The translations under genes were made by a program, and so were the position numbers. From Deltaproteobacteria bacterium (GTDB lineage Bacteria; Desulfobacterota; JAENJC01): DNA of 26,456 bases. The notes beneath the pieces are model-generated. The model had not been told where the DNA came from. It searched no databases and was given only the letters and a program-made list of their open reading frames with translations. Of this stretch, positions 1 to 6,589 are shown one piece after another. Location: positions 1 to 26,456 of the forward strand of contig JACQYJ010000141.1 in the NCBI GenBank assembly GCA_016208525.1. The letters are read 5' to 3'. Within the stretch, counting starts at the first letter, position 1; each line of letters begins with the position of its first letter.

Positions 1-302
1 TTAACCTTATTGATAAGATTCTCAAAGGAGGCGTTACCTATAAAATTGAGAAGGCGACTAAAGGCGGGCCACTGGATGGAAAGAGCTTTGTCTTTACAGG
101 GACGCTGAAGAGGTTCAGCAGGGATGAGGCAGAAGGGGTTGTGGAGTCCCTTGGCGGAAGGCCAACATCTTCGGTAAGCAAAAAGACCGACTACGTTGTG
201 GCAGGGGAGGATGCAGGGTCAAAGCTTGACAAGGCAAAGGAGCTTGGGGTGAAGGAGATGACGGAAGAAGAGTTTGTAACTCTGGCAGGTCTTGAAGTTT
301 AA
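1..302 (+). CDS. ligA: NAD-dependent DNA ligase LigA, C-terminal BRCT end (partial)
   Basis: Only the last 99 or so residues are present; the first complete codon is at position 3 and the TAA stop is at 300-302. The sequence has the BRCT pattern that ends bacterial LigA: GKSFVFTGTL, then the SLGGRPTSSVSKKTDYVVAG core, then GSKLDKAKELGV and a short acidic tail with MTEEEF. In the family this domain follows the HhH domain and helps DNA binding; the enzyme seals nicks during replication and repair using NAD+. The upstream part lies outside the window. A lone BRCT protein is possible, but the GSKLDKAKELGV to EEEF ending is typical of LigA. Confidence 0.93.
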   Translation, partial: NLIDKILKGGVTYKIEKATKGGPLDGKSFVFTGTLKRFSRDEAEGVVESLGGRPTSSVSKKTDYVVAGEDAGSKLDKAKELGVKEMTEEEFVTLAGLEV

Positions 303-310
303 AATAAAAA

Positions 311-336
311 AAGGCCCCGGAAAAATCCGGGGCCTT
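311..336 (-). terminator. Intrinsic terminator of the cold-shock gene
   Basis: A perfect 10-bp stem (AAGGCCCCGG / CCGGGGCCTT) encloses a 6-nt loop. On the minus strand it is followed by a T-rich tract (complement of the A-run at 301-310), so it fits a Rho-independent terminator for the cold-shock gene that ends at 363. It lies 9 nt past the ligA stop and could also stop plus-strand transcription, although the U-tract on that side is missing. Confidence 0.88.
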
Positions 337-362
337 AGAATTGAGTGTCTGTTTAATTTATA

Positions 363-563
363 TTAAACTCTGGTTACGTTTGCGGCCTGAATGCCCTTGT
401 TACCCTTGGTAACCTCAAACTCCACTCTGTCACCCTCAGCCAAGGACTTAAAGCCATCTCCCTGGATAGCGGAAAAATGTACGAATACATCCTCTCCACC
501 TTCCTGTGAGATAAAACCAAATCCCTTGCTGTCGTTGAACCACTTTACTGTACCTTGTGCCAT
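363..563 (-). CDS. Cold-shock domain protein, CspA family
   Basis: A 66-residue single cold-shock domain of normal family length. Both nucleic-acid-binding motifs are visible: RNP1 as KGFGFI (residues 13-18) and RNP2 as VFVHFS (about 26-31), after the typical MAQGTVKWFN start. Family members bind single-stranded RNA/DNA in the cytoplasm as RNA chaperones. The ATG has an AGGAG ribosome site 7-8 nt upstream. The gene has its own near-consensus promoter (620-648) and a strong terminator (311-336), so it is a monocistronic unit downstream of mtnA. Which Csp paralogue it is, and whether cold induces it, cannot be told from sequence. Confidence 0.97.
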   Translation of the reverse strand: MAQGTVKWFNDSKGFGFISQEGGEDVFVHFSAIQGDGFKSLAEGDRVEFEVTKGNKGIQAANVTRV

Positions 564-592
564 TCTTTGTTTCTCCTACTGTGTTTTTGATT

Positions 593-648
593 TATCTGTG
601 TTAACCCAGATATGCAACGACTTTACCATCATTGAAACAAGATGTCAA
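593..648 (-). promoter_or_regulatory. Sigma-70-type promoter and 5' leader hairpin of the cold-shock gene
   Basis: Read on the minus strand there is a TTGACA -35 box (643-648), a 17-nt spacer and a TAAAGT -10 box (620-625). This places the start near 613 and gives a leader of about 50 nt. At the predicted transcript start lies a 6-bp inverted repeat, TATCTG/CAGATA (593-612), which could form a small leader hairpin. The boxes are read directly; activity is inferred. Confidence 0.7.
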
Positions 649-674
649 ACTATTTTTTCACTTCGCAGCTGGGA

Positions 675-1712
675 TCACCTGAACAACCGCTTTAAGCCAT
701 CTTCAAACGGGGATTTCACAACACCCTTCTCGGTAATTATCGCAGTTATATATCTGTTCGGAGTAACATCGAAGGCGGGGTTCAGGACCTTTACCCCGTC
801 CGGTGCTATCTGGCAGTCGAATATGTGTGTGACCTCCCTTATATTCCGCTCCTCTATCGGGATTTCATCGCCACCTTTCAAGGCCAGGTCAAGGGTTGAG
901 ATGGGCGCTGCGACATAGAACGGGATGTTGTGCTCCTTTGCAAGTATGGCAACTGAGTATGTGCCGATCTTGTTGGCCGCATCGCCGTTTGCCGCAATCC
1001 TGTCCGCCCCTACAATAACAAGGTCTATCATCCCCTTTTTCATGAAGTACCCTGCCATGTTGTCTGTTATAAGGGTCACAGGGATATTGTCCTTCATAAG
1101 TTCCCAGGCTGTCAGCCTTGCCCCCTGCAAAAAAGGCCTCGTCTCATCAGCAAATACCTGTATCTCCTTGCCCGCCTCATGGGCAGCCCTTATCATACCG
1201 AGCGCAGTCCCGTAACCTGCTGTTGCAAGACCGCCTGCGTTGCAATGTGTAAGTATCCTGGCGCCTTTCGGAATAAGTGGATTGCCGTTCTCCCCTATAT
1301 TCCTGTTTATTTCAAGGTCCTCGTCATGGACCTTTAACGCCTCTATCTTTATCAGTTCTTTGAGTTTCTCGAGTCTGACGTCCTTGTGTTCAAGACAGAA
1401 CCTCTTCATCCTGTCTACTGCCCAGAATAGGTTTACGGCAGTGGGCCTTGTGCCTGCCAGGAGGTCGCATATCTTTTCATACTCCCTGTAGAACTCCTCA
1501 AACCTATCTGCTTTAATGCCTTGAGCGCCGAGGGCGATCCCCATCGCAGCGGCGACCCCAATGGCCGGGGCCCCTCTGATTATCATCTCCTTTATGGCCT
1601 CTGCCACTTCCTGGTAAGTCCTGCACTTTACATATATCTCCCGCACGGGCAAAAGCCGCTGATCTATCATTACCACCTCTTCATCGGTCCATTCAATAGT
1701 TCTAAAAGACAC
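675..1712 (-). CDS. mtnA: Methylthioribose-1-phosphate isomerase
   Basis: A 345-residue protein of the eIF2B-alpha-like aldose-ketose isomerase family. MtnA converts 5-methylthioribose-1-phosphate to methylthioribulose-1-phosphate in the methionine salvage pathway. Signature stretches are RGAPAIGVAAA near residue 46, LTHCNAGGLATAGYGTALG with the conserved active-site cysteine near residue 157, and GADRIAANGDAANKIGT near 236-252 holding the catalytic aspartate. The start is a GTG at 1712 with AGGAGG 6 nt upstream; an ATG two bases further out is in the wrong frame. Other salvage genes are not adjacent. Some family members act on ribose-1,5-bisphosphate, but the motifs and length favour MtnA. 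Confidence 0.95.
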   Translation of the reverse strand: MSFRTIEWTDEEVVMIDQRLLPVREIYVKCRTYQEVAEAIKEMIIRGAPAIGVAAAMGIALGAQGIKADRFEEFYREYEKICDLLAGTRPTAVNLFWAVDRMKRFCLEHKDVRLEKLKELIKIEALKVHDEDLEINRNIGENGNPLIPKGARILTHCNAGGLATAGYGTALGMIRAAHEAGKEIQVFADETRPFLQGARLTAWELMKDNIPVTLITDNMAGYFMKKGMIDLVIVGADRIAANGDAANKIGTYSVAILAKEHNIPFYVAAPISTLDLALKGGDEIPIEERNIREVTHIFDCQIAPDGVKVLNPAFDVTPNRYITAIITEKGVVKSPFEDGLKRLFR

Positions 1713-1718
1713 TCATTA

Positions 1719-1739
1719 CCTCCTGAATATAATGAGGTC
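1719..1739 (-). promoter_or_regulatory. Possible hairpin covering the mtnA ribosome site
   Basis: The Shine-Dalgarno GGAGGT of mtnA is preceded by ACCTC 11 nt upstream, giving a 5-bp inverted repeat that could pair the ribosome site with an upstream segment. It is short and could be chance. No known riboswitch class is recognised here. Confidence 0.2.
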
Positions 1740-1890
1740 AGAATACCAGATGGTAGACCTTCTAACAAGCAATTTCAGAAGCTCAGGAATCCCAGTGATT
1801 TATCGGCACCTTAGTTCCCAGGATCATTCGGAGAATAGGACTTCTAATTATTTCACATAGCCGTTTCACAGACTTACTCATTATAGCCTT

Positions 1891-2403
1891 TTATCGGCTG
1901 TATCCTTTCATATCATAGCTGTCAACATATTCATCAATATCCTTTTGTTTCTTTGCCCACTGGATGCGCTTCCTGACGTTATCAGGAGACAATGGAGACC
2001 CTGACCCGCTGCGAAAAAAAAGTGCCGAGAATTCGTTAACCATATCCGCTACGTGCTCATACATCCCTCTCAACTTCAGGTGCTTAAAATGCCTATAAAT
2101 GAGGTACATGGCCATATCGCTCTGGGGCTCGCCCCTCCTTCCTCTCCGGCGCACCGTTCTATCAACATGTTTTTGCCACGGATAAGGTTGGTTGTATCTC
2201 CTCCTCTGAGAATCACCGCCCTCTTCATCCCATATCAGTGTTAAGACCTCAAAGACATGACATACATCTCCTCCCGCCTTATCCACATCTTTAAAGGTGT
2301 CTCTTATAGCTTTCTTACTAAAGAACTTTATAAATGCCGGCCTTTCAAACAGATCTAATCTTTCATAAATGAACCTGTATGGCGACGTTTTTATATTTTT
2401 CAT
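1891..2403 (-). CDS. Unrecognised 170-residue basic protein
   Basis: An open frame of 170 residues starting with ATG (MKNIKTSPYRFIYERLDLFE). I do not recognise the family. It has no signal peptide or membrane segment, is rich in Arg/Lys, and has a tightly basic stretch in the middle (HVDRTVRRRGRRGEP) followed by an apparently helical segment (MYLIYRHFKHLKLRGMYEHV). The C-terminal third contains NVRKRIQWAKKQ, which resembles an amphipathic helix. It lies between mtnA and the accessory region and may mark the island edge. It could be a nucleic-acid-binding accessory protein; this is a guess from charge only. The lack of a strong ribosome site keeps confidence moderate. Confidence 0.6.
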   Translation of the reverse strand: MKNIKTSPYRFIYERLDLFERPAFIKFFSKKAIRDTFKDVDKAGGDVCHVFEVLTLIWDEEGGDSQRRRYNQPYPWQKHVDRTVRRRGRRGEPQSDMAMYLIYRHFKHLKLRGMYEHVADMVNEFSALFFRSGSGSPLSPDNVRKRIQWAKKQKDIDEYVDSYDMKGYSR

Positions 2404-2659
2404 GGTCGGAGTATAGCATACCGGTCTAAAAGAAGGGATGCCGATAATTCAGAATACAATCCAATGATTAACGGCACTTCACAAGGATGGTTGCGGTGTG
2501 TTAAAAAGCTTATATATAGTCGTTGACGAGCAAGCGGTAGACTGATAAATGGCTTTAAACCCTCTATTTTCGGCCATTAAAAGCACACTGACATACTGTA
2601 GTCAGCATCATATTATAGGCTGATGGGAACTGATTCAAATACTTTTTGCGGAGGGACAA
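2404..2659. other. Divergent intergenic region
   Basis: This 256-nt spacer separates the leftward 170-residue gene from the rightward rhomboid-like gene and must hold both starts. A weak plus-strand promoter candidate is TTGCGG at 2491 with TATAGT at 2515 (18-nt spacer). I see no RNA gene or repeat. Confidence 0.3.
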
Positions 2660-3307
2660 GTGAAAATTCTTAGAGACATTTATATTCCCAAGGCCACAAT
2701 AGCAATCATCATCTTTAACATTATTTGTTTTATTTATGAAATATCGCCATGCAAAGTCTTCAGGCACATAAGCGTTGACCATATCAATTCCAACATGACC
2801 TATCTATTGCTATTCGGCAGTTACGTAGAAAGCAAGGTAGGGTGGAAGAGATTTGCCGTTTGTTATCTGCTTTCCGGCCTGGGCGGTCATATTCTCTGGA
2901 ATATAATGGATGGAAGGCCCTCCGCCGGCTCATCCAGTGCCGTCTGGGGAATAATTGGAATGTACCTTTACTTATACCGTTATCCAGATGTCAGCATAAC
3001 GATAGCTGAGGACATTGTCTTGTATATTGCCGAGTTTATCATAGCCTTATCCGGGGCAGGCGGAAAATGGATTATGGCATCTGCGTTTTTATATGACCTT
3101 TATCGCGCTATTTATCATACAGATAATGCAGCCGCATGCTGGTCGCACGTTGGAGGTTTCCTCACAGGCGCAATATTTGGGAGCTTCATCAACAGCAAGA
3201 TAGGGGCGGGTGCAGTAACAAATATGAAACTAAGAATGGGGACGCTTGCAGATAATAAAATGACCCTGCCCCTCTTTGCTAAAGAAGGGGATAATGTCCG
3301 CCTTTGA
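2660..3307 (+). CDS. Rhomboid-family intramembrane serine protease-like protein
   Basis: A 215-residue polytopic membrane protein. It has the rhomboid landmarks in order: a hydrophobic N-terminal helix (about 10-28), an H-x4-H-x3-N segment (HISVDHINSNM, about 36-46) before the second helix, the catalytic serine motif GSSSAVWGIIG (about 93-103), and the catalytic histidine in the last helix, SHVGGFLTGAIFG (about 167-179). Rhomboids cleave membrane proteins within or next to the bilayer. The start is a GTG at 2660 behind GGAGGG. It has about six hydrophobic segments, as in the compact bacterial form. The last 25 or so residues (after INSKIGAG) are hydrophilic and encoded partly by a palindromic repeat. 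Substrate unknown; the SSS in place of SG after the catalytic serine is a variant. Confidence 0.82.
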   Translation: MKILRDIYIPKATIAIIIFNIICFIYEISPCKVFRHISVDHINSNMTYLLLFGSYVESKVGWKRFAVCYLLSGLGGHILWNIMDGRPSAGSSSAVWGIIGMYLYLYRYPDVSITIAEDIVLYIAEFIIALSGAGGKWIMASAFLYDLYRAIYHTDNAAACWSHVGGFLTGAIFGSFINSKIGAGAVTNMKLRMGTLADNKMTLPLFAKEGDNVRL

Positions 3308-3336
3308 CAAAGGTGGGTTCAGGGGAATTTTTTATG
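3269..3336. repeat. CCCCTTT-type palindromic repeat tract
   Basis: Two short palindromes sit side by side: CCCCTCTTT/AAAGAAGGGG (3269-3290) and CCTTTGACAAAGG (3300-3312), followed by a G-rich tail with AGGGGAATTT. A similar unit recurs at 24191-24222. The tract overlaps the rhomboid 3' end and supplies its last codons. Confidence 0.65.
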
Positions 3337-3341
3337 TAAAT

Positions 3342-3379
3342 GGCCTTGAAACCCTGATGCGGTATTTGAGCGGCGGGAA
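3342..3379 (+). repeat. Direct repeat R1, left copy, before mazEF
   Basis: A 38-nt unit with the core CTGATGCGGTATTTGAGCGG is repeated, with 3-4 differences, at 4074-4110. The two copies bracket mazEF and are in the same orientation. Both can be read as LMRYLSGG in one frame, so the repeat may be the relic of a gene end. Confidence 0.8.
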
Positions 3380-3426
3380 GCGAAAGGTGGTTGGCGGAAA
3401 TCAATGTCCATTCTTAGTCATTTTGT

Positions 3427-3470
3427 TTGACTAAAAAGAGTATCTACTTTATAATTACATTGAAGTAATT
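3427..3470 (+). promoter_or_regulatory. mazEF promoter with operator-like inverted repeat
   Basis: TTGACT (3427-3432), a 17-nt spacer and TATAAT (3450-3455) form a near-consensus sigma-70 promoter 33 nt before mazE. An inverted repeat AATTAC/GTAATT with a 6-nt centre (3453-3470) overlaps the -10 box and predicted start. MazE/AbrB-type antitoxins commonly repress their own promoters at such sites, so negative autoregulation is inferred. Confidence 0.72.
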
Positions 3471-3487
3471 TTTATGAGGAGGCATGG

Positions 3488-3736
3488 ATGAGGACAAACA
3501 TAATATCTATCGGGAATTCAAAAGGGATAAGGATCCCAAAGGTGATTCTCAAGCAGTTCGATATCGAAGATCAGGTAGATCTTGAGATTGAAAAAAACAG
3601 GATTGTAATCAGGCCAGTTAAAGACAATCCGAGGGAAGGATGGGACAAGGCATTCCAGATGATGCATGAGAGGCACGAAGATGCGCCCCTGATCAGCGAT
3701 ATAGACATTGACATGGAAGGGTGGGAATGGAAATAG
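3488..3736 (+). CDS. mazE: MazE-type antitoxin (AbrB-like DNA-binding fold)
   Basis: An 82-residue protein whose first 48 or so residues match the swapped-hairpin AbrB/MazE fold: SIGNSKGIRIPKVIL followed by VDLEIEKNRIVIRPV. This part dimerises and binds the operator. The acidic C-terminal half, ending DIDIDMEGWEWK, is the usual flexible segment that wraps around and inhibits MazF. The ATG at 3488 is 5 nt behind GAGGAGG; an ATG at 3484 is out of frame. The gene overlaps the mazF start, the arrangement expected for co-translation of antitoxin and toxin. Confidence 0.93.
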   Translation: MRTNIISIGNSKGIRIPKVILKQFDIEDQVDLEIEKNRIVIRPVKDNPREGWDKAFQMMHERHEDAPLISDIDIDMEGWEWK

Positions 3737-4050
3737 AACAGTACGAAGTATATCTCATAAATCTCGACCCCACCACAGGCCATGAGATCAGGAAAACAAG
3801 GCCCTGCGTAGTTATCTCTCCTGACGAGATGAATAGAAACATTCAGACGGTGATTATAGCCCCTATGACTACAAGGTCACACGACTATCCCACAAGGGTC
3901 AAGCTGACTTTTCAGGGAAAAGCAGGATGGATTGTCCTGGACCAGATAAGAACTGTTGATAAAAAGAGACTGGTCAAGAGGCTCGGCAGGATAAGCGATA
4001 ATGTAATAGAGAAGGTAAAGACAGTAATAAAAGTGATGCTCGTTGAATAG
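3727..4050 (+). CDS. mazF: MazF/PemK-type endoribonuclease toxin
   Basis: A 107-residue protein with the MazF pattern: an N-terminal beta strand EVYLINLDPTTGHEI, then RKTRPCVVISPDEMN, APMTTRSHDYPTRV, and GWIVLDQIRTVDKKRLVKRLGRI. Family members cut mRNA at short sequence motifs. The conserved arginine (RKTRP) and threonine (MTTR) that act in catalysis are both present, so it should be active. I chose the ATG at 3727 rather than the in-frame GTG at 3721, because GAAGG at 3716-3720 is better spaced. It overlaps the mazE stop by 10 nt. Confidence 0.94.
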   Translation: MEIEQYEVYLINLDPTTGHEIRKTRPCVVISPDEMNRNIQTVIIAPMTTRSHDYPTRVKLTFQGKAGWIVLDQIRTVDKKRLVKRLGRISDNVIEKVKTVIKVMLVE

Positions 4051-4073
4051 CGAAACGTGTCTTGCGGAACGGA

Positions 4074-4110
4074 GGCTTGAATACCTGATGCGGTATTTGA
4101 GCGGTGGGAA
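4074..4110 (+). repeat. Direct repeat R1, right copy, between mazF and fic
   Basis: The 37-nt partner of the unit at 3342-3379, in the same orientation, sharing the exact 20-mer CTGATGCGGTATTTGAGCGG. It starts 24 nt after the mazF stop and ends 32 nt before fic, so mazEF sits on a segment with direct-repeat ends. Confidence 0.8.
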
Positions 4111-4141
4111 TGGATAAGGCAGGTGTTGCTATGAGGGGATT

Positions 4142-4897
4142 ATGAAATTTGAAGACAGGATTAAAGATATTGACAGGTTACAGGAGAAGATTAAACGTCA
4201 TAGACCCCTTAACAGCCGGGCATTGCAGCAGCTTAAAGAATATTACCGCATTGGATTGACCTACTCCAGTAATGCTATTGAGGGGAACAGCCTTACTGAG
4301 TCCGAGACAAAAGTTGTTATAGAAGACGGTGTCACCATTGGCGGGAAGCCGCTGAAAGACCATTTCGAGGCCATAGGTCACAGCGAGGCATTTGACCGGA
4401 TTTATACGCTGGCAAAAAGAGCGGGTATAACTGAGGCTGATATTCTTGACCTTCACAGGCTCTTTTATTACAGGGTTGATTCCGAAAAGGCGGGTAAATA
4501 CAGAACTGCCAATATCATTGTGTCTGGAACGAATTTTATTTTCCCTCCTCCATCGGAAATACCCGAACTGATGCGCTATTTTGCCGGGGAAATCCCTGAT
4601 ATCCGCCAGAAGAAACACCCTGTTGAGTTTGCGGCATATCTTCATATAAGGCTTGTGACGATCCATCCCTTTGTTGACGGCAACGGAAGGACTGCAAGGC
4701 TTCTAATGAACCTTGCCCTTATGCAGGAGGGTTATCCGATAACTATAATCCCCCCGGTTATCAGAGGGGATTATATCGCCGCCGTCAGGGAATCGAACAA
4801 AGGGAAGAACAGGCAGTTTATAAACCTTGTTTCCAGCATGGTTTATGAAGCTCAGAAGGAGTATGTAAGGCTGCTTGAAAGCCTGGAAAGAATATAG
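4142..4897 (+). CDS. Fic-domain protein with N-terminal inhibitory helix
   Basis: A 251-residue Fic (filamentation induced by cAMP) protein. The catalytic loop is complete, HPFVDGNGRTARLL (about residues 177-190), with the histidine, the acidic residue and both arginine-side anion-hole positions needed for AMP transfer to target hydroxyls. A self-inhibitory helix of the S/T-x-x-x-E-G/N type is visible as SSNAIEGN near residues 38-45, which places it among class II Fic proteins. The target flap FIFPPPSEIPELM lies near 137-150. The start has GAGGGG 3-8 nt upstream. Because inhibition is built in, no separate antitoxin is expected and none is seen. The target protein is unknown; de-AMPylation is also possible for this class. 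Confidence 0.93.
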   Translation: MKFEDRIKDIDRLQEKIKRHRPLNSRALQQLKEYYRIGLTYSSNAIEGNSLTESETKVVIEDGVTIGGKPLKDHFEAIGHSEAFDRIYTLAKRAGITEADILDLHRLFYYRVDSEKAGKYRTANIIVSGTNFIFPPPSEIPELMRYFAGEIPDIRQKKHPVEFAAYLHIRLVTIHPFVDGNGRTARLLMNLALMQEGYPITIIPPVIRGDYIAAVRESNKGKNRQFINLVSSMVYEAQKEYVRLLESLERI

Positions 4898-5011
4898 TGG
4901 GTTTGGTTTAAAAAATAGGGGAAGCGTCCCTCGGTTTTTTCGAAGAACATTAAGATAATTGAGGTTCAGCGGGAATTCTTACTTATTGCCGTTAAATAGG
5001 TTTGCAAAAAC

Positions 5012-5047
5012 GCTGGTGGAACACTTCGGCACGATTGAGGCGGTGAA
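5012..5047 (+). repeat. Repeat R2, copy A, after fic
   Basis: A 36-nt core with CTTCGGCACGATTGAGG, three mismatches from copy B. It lies in a short open frame reading LVEHFGTIEAVNREI and ending at a TGA at 5079-5081. Most differences from the other copies fall in third codon positions, so it looks like the relic of the 3' end of a gene rather than a non-coding repeat. Confidence 0.82.
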
Positions 5048-5172
5048 CAGGGAGATTAGGAAAAATAAAGGAATAGAGTGATTGAACGTCCGGCTCGAAA
5101 GCTTCGCGGGACAATAAACAGAGTTTGCAAGAACCGAGTCATTGATTTAGATTACTAACATTGGAGGTAGCT

Positions 5173-5430
5173 ATGGAGACAAGGACCGAATATGAAAAGA
5201 TGATACTTAAGGATGTCAGGGAAATGCCCGGCGAGGTTCTTCCACAGGTTGTGAAGATCATCCATTCTTTAAAGGAGAGTGTGCTTTCCGTACAGGTGCG
5301 TCATAGAAAGGAGAAAACCACGGGGAGCGGTCTCTGCGGCATCTGGGAGGATGAGCGTTCTGCGGGTGAGATAATCAAAGATATTCGTTTGCACAGGACA
5401 GGTTTTGGCAGTGGAAAGGTGGCTTTATGA
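5173..5430 (+). CDS. VapB-type antitoxin
   Basis: An 85-residue protein paired with a PIN-domain gene that starts 4 nt before its stop. The C-terminal stretch GLCGIWEDERSAGEIIKDI matches the toxin-binding tails of antitoxins that precede PIN toxins; the N-terminal half is helical and contains MPGEVLPQVVKII, typical of the DUF2281-like antitoxin group. The ATG at 5173 is 4 nt behind GGAGGT; a TTG at 5161 is in frame but overlaps the ribosome site. It should neutralise VapC and repress the operon with it. The family assignment rests on these motifs and on position. Confidence 0.8.
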   Translation: METRTEYEKMILKDVREMPGEVLPQVVKIIHSLKESVLSVQVRHRKEKTTGSGLCGIWEDERSAGEIIKDIRLHRTGFGSGKVAL

Positions 5431-5828
5431 GATATCTGCTGGATACCGATACCTGCATATACTGGCTTAAGGGCAATGAACATATTGAGAGAAAGGCATT
5501 AAAAGCTGGCCTTGCCAGAATATTCATATCTTTCATCACCTTAAGTGAATTGTATTATGGGGCCTATAAATCACGAAAAGTGGAGCAAAACCTGGCAAAC
5601 ATAAGCGCCCTGTAGAACAAGCTGAATTTAATAGATTCGAATGCATCAAAATGCGAAGTTTTTGGGAATCTCAAGGCGATGCTTGAGAAGGATGGAAAGA
5701 TTATTGATGATGCCGATCTCTTTATTGCTGCATGTGCACTCGATGACAACGTAACCCTTGTAACAAATAATGAAAAGCATTTCAAAAGAGTCGAGGGGCT
5801 GAAAATAGAGAACTGGCTCCTGGCATAA
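5427..5828 (+). pseudogene. vapC: VapC-type PIN-domain toxin with in-frame amber stop
   Basis: Read through, the frame gives a complete PIN domain of 133 residues: LLDTDTCIYWL at the N-terminus (first acidic residues), TLSELYYGAYKS (the conserved glutamate) and IIDDADLFIAACALDDNVTLVTNN near residues 93-116 (the third and fourth acidic positions). A TAG at 5613-5615 splits it after residue 62. Everything downstream continues in the same frame without a shift and ends at TAA 5826-5828, so this is a single nonsense change. A VapC cut at residue 62 lacks half the active site and should be dead. Amber read-through, a sequencing error, or survival of the antitoxin alone are alternatives. Confidence 0.88.
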
Positions 5829-5948
5829 GTAATTATGCAAGTGCTCCACTGTGGTTAACAGTCCGGCGGGGCCGACTTTGCGGATGGCAAGGAACAGCGA
5901 CAATCCTGTTCTCATGGCTTCCAAATCGAGACAAAGGTTTCCAAATAT

Positions 5949-5984
5949 GCTGGTGGAGCGCTTCGGCACGATTGAGGCCGTGAA
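5949..5984 (+). repeat. Repeat R2, copy B, after vapBC
   Basis: The 36-nt core matches copy C at 34 positions and copy A at 33. The open frame around it extends about 100 nt further upstream than in the other copies, so this copy may preserve more of the ancestral gene end. Confidence 0.82.
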
Positions 5985-6197
5985 TAAGGATATAAACCTA
6001 AAAAAAGCATTTGCCACTGACTTTCACGGACTAAGATCAAGTAATTAAAAGATTTTTCGACAAGCATTAGAATCACCTTTTGGGTGAACTGCTCATAATG
6101 TTTAAATGTATATTTGATAAGGTTTTGTCCGTATTTGTCCGTGGCCAACTGCCGTTTTTAGGATAAAGACTGTTTTTTGACGTGTGGCCGGGTCCCC

Positions 6198-6227
6198 TTG
6201 ACTCAAGTGTGTTGCAATGGTTAAATT
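6198..6227 (+). promoter_or_regulatory. Promoter candidate for the TumA/TumE-like pair
   Basis: TTGACT (6198-6203), an 18-nt spacer and TAAATT (6222-6227) lie 63 nt before the antitoxin-like gene, in an AT-rich stretch. Plausible but not perfect. Confidence 0.5.
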
Positions 6228-6289
6228 AAATCGTCTTCATCTGGGAACTTGGGTTTCAGGATGGGAACTAAATTGATAGGAGGGCTGAA

Positions 6290-6589
6290 ATGGGTGTTGC
6301 TATTGAGTTACCGGAAAGGATAAAAGAGGAGATCCTAAGTATTACCAAGAAAGAGAACGTGGTTGACGGGATTAGGGACCTCCTGGGCCATGAACTCATA
6401 AGAAAGAAAAATAAGTACCTCTTTATGATCCTGCACTTTGAGAAGCAATACGGGATGAAGTTCGAGGATTTTGAGGAGAAAAGCAAGGACATGAAGATGG
6501 ATTACGAGACAGAGAAAGACTATTTTGACTGGGACATGGCAGTTACCGCCCTTGAGGATATAAATAACGAGTTCAGAGGACTCAATTGA
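6290..6589 (+). CDS. Antitoxin-like partner gene (TumA-type, tentative)
   Basis: A 99-residue, highly charged and largely helical protein (MGVAIELPERIKEEILSI). It contains no signal peptide, membrane segment or clear DNA-binding motif. Its size, its position directly before a toxin-like gene and the overlapping stop/start (AATTGA) suggest an antitoxin. Similar small helical proteins precede TumE/DUF6516-type toxins. The ATG has AGGAGGG 5-6 nt upstream. Assignment is from context more than from motifs. Confidence 0.6.
   Translation: MGVAIELPERIKEEILSITKKENVVDGIRDLLGHELIRKKNKYLFMILHFEKQYGMKFEDFEEKSKDMKMDYETEKDYFDWDMAVTALEDINNEFRGLN

Larger units (their letters stand above)
5829..6289. other. 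Gene-poor spacer with R2 copy B
   Basis: This 461-nt stretch has no convincing gene. An open frame at 5851-6048 covers repeat R2 and encodes a degraded peptide whose centre is LVERFGTIEAVN; I treat it as a relic, not a gene. The right part is AT-rich and holds the promoter candidate for the next module (6198-6227). Confidence 0.6.

Noticed and set aside
391..1814. Open frames on the plus strand opposite cspA and mtnA
   Set aside because: They are antisense to clear genes, have no ribosome sites and no family features.
4917..4939. Terminator after fic
   Set aside because: A 5-bp stem with a G-T pair and a T-run lies there, but the stem is too weak to call.
5851..6048. 65-codon frame over R2 copy B as a real gene
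   Set aside because: No ribosome site; related copies carry stops and indels. Better explained as a relic.
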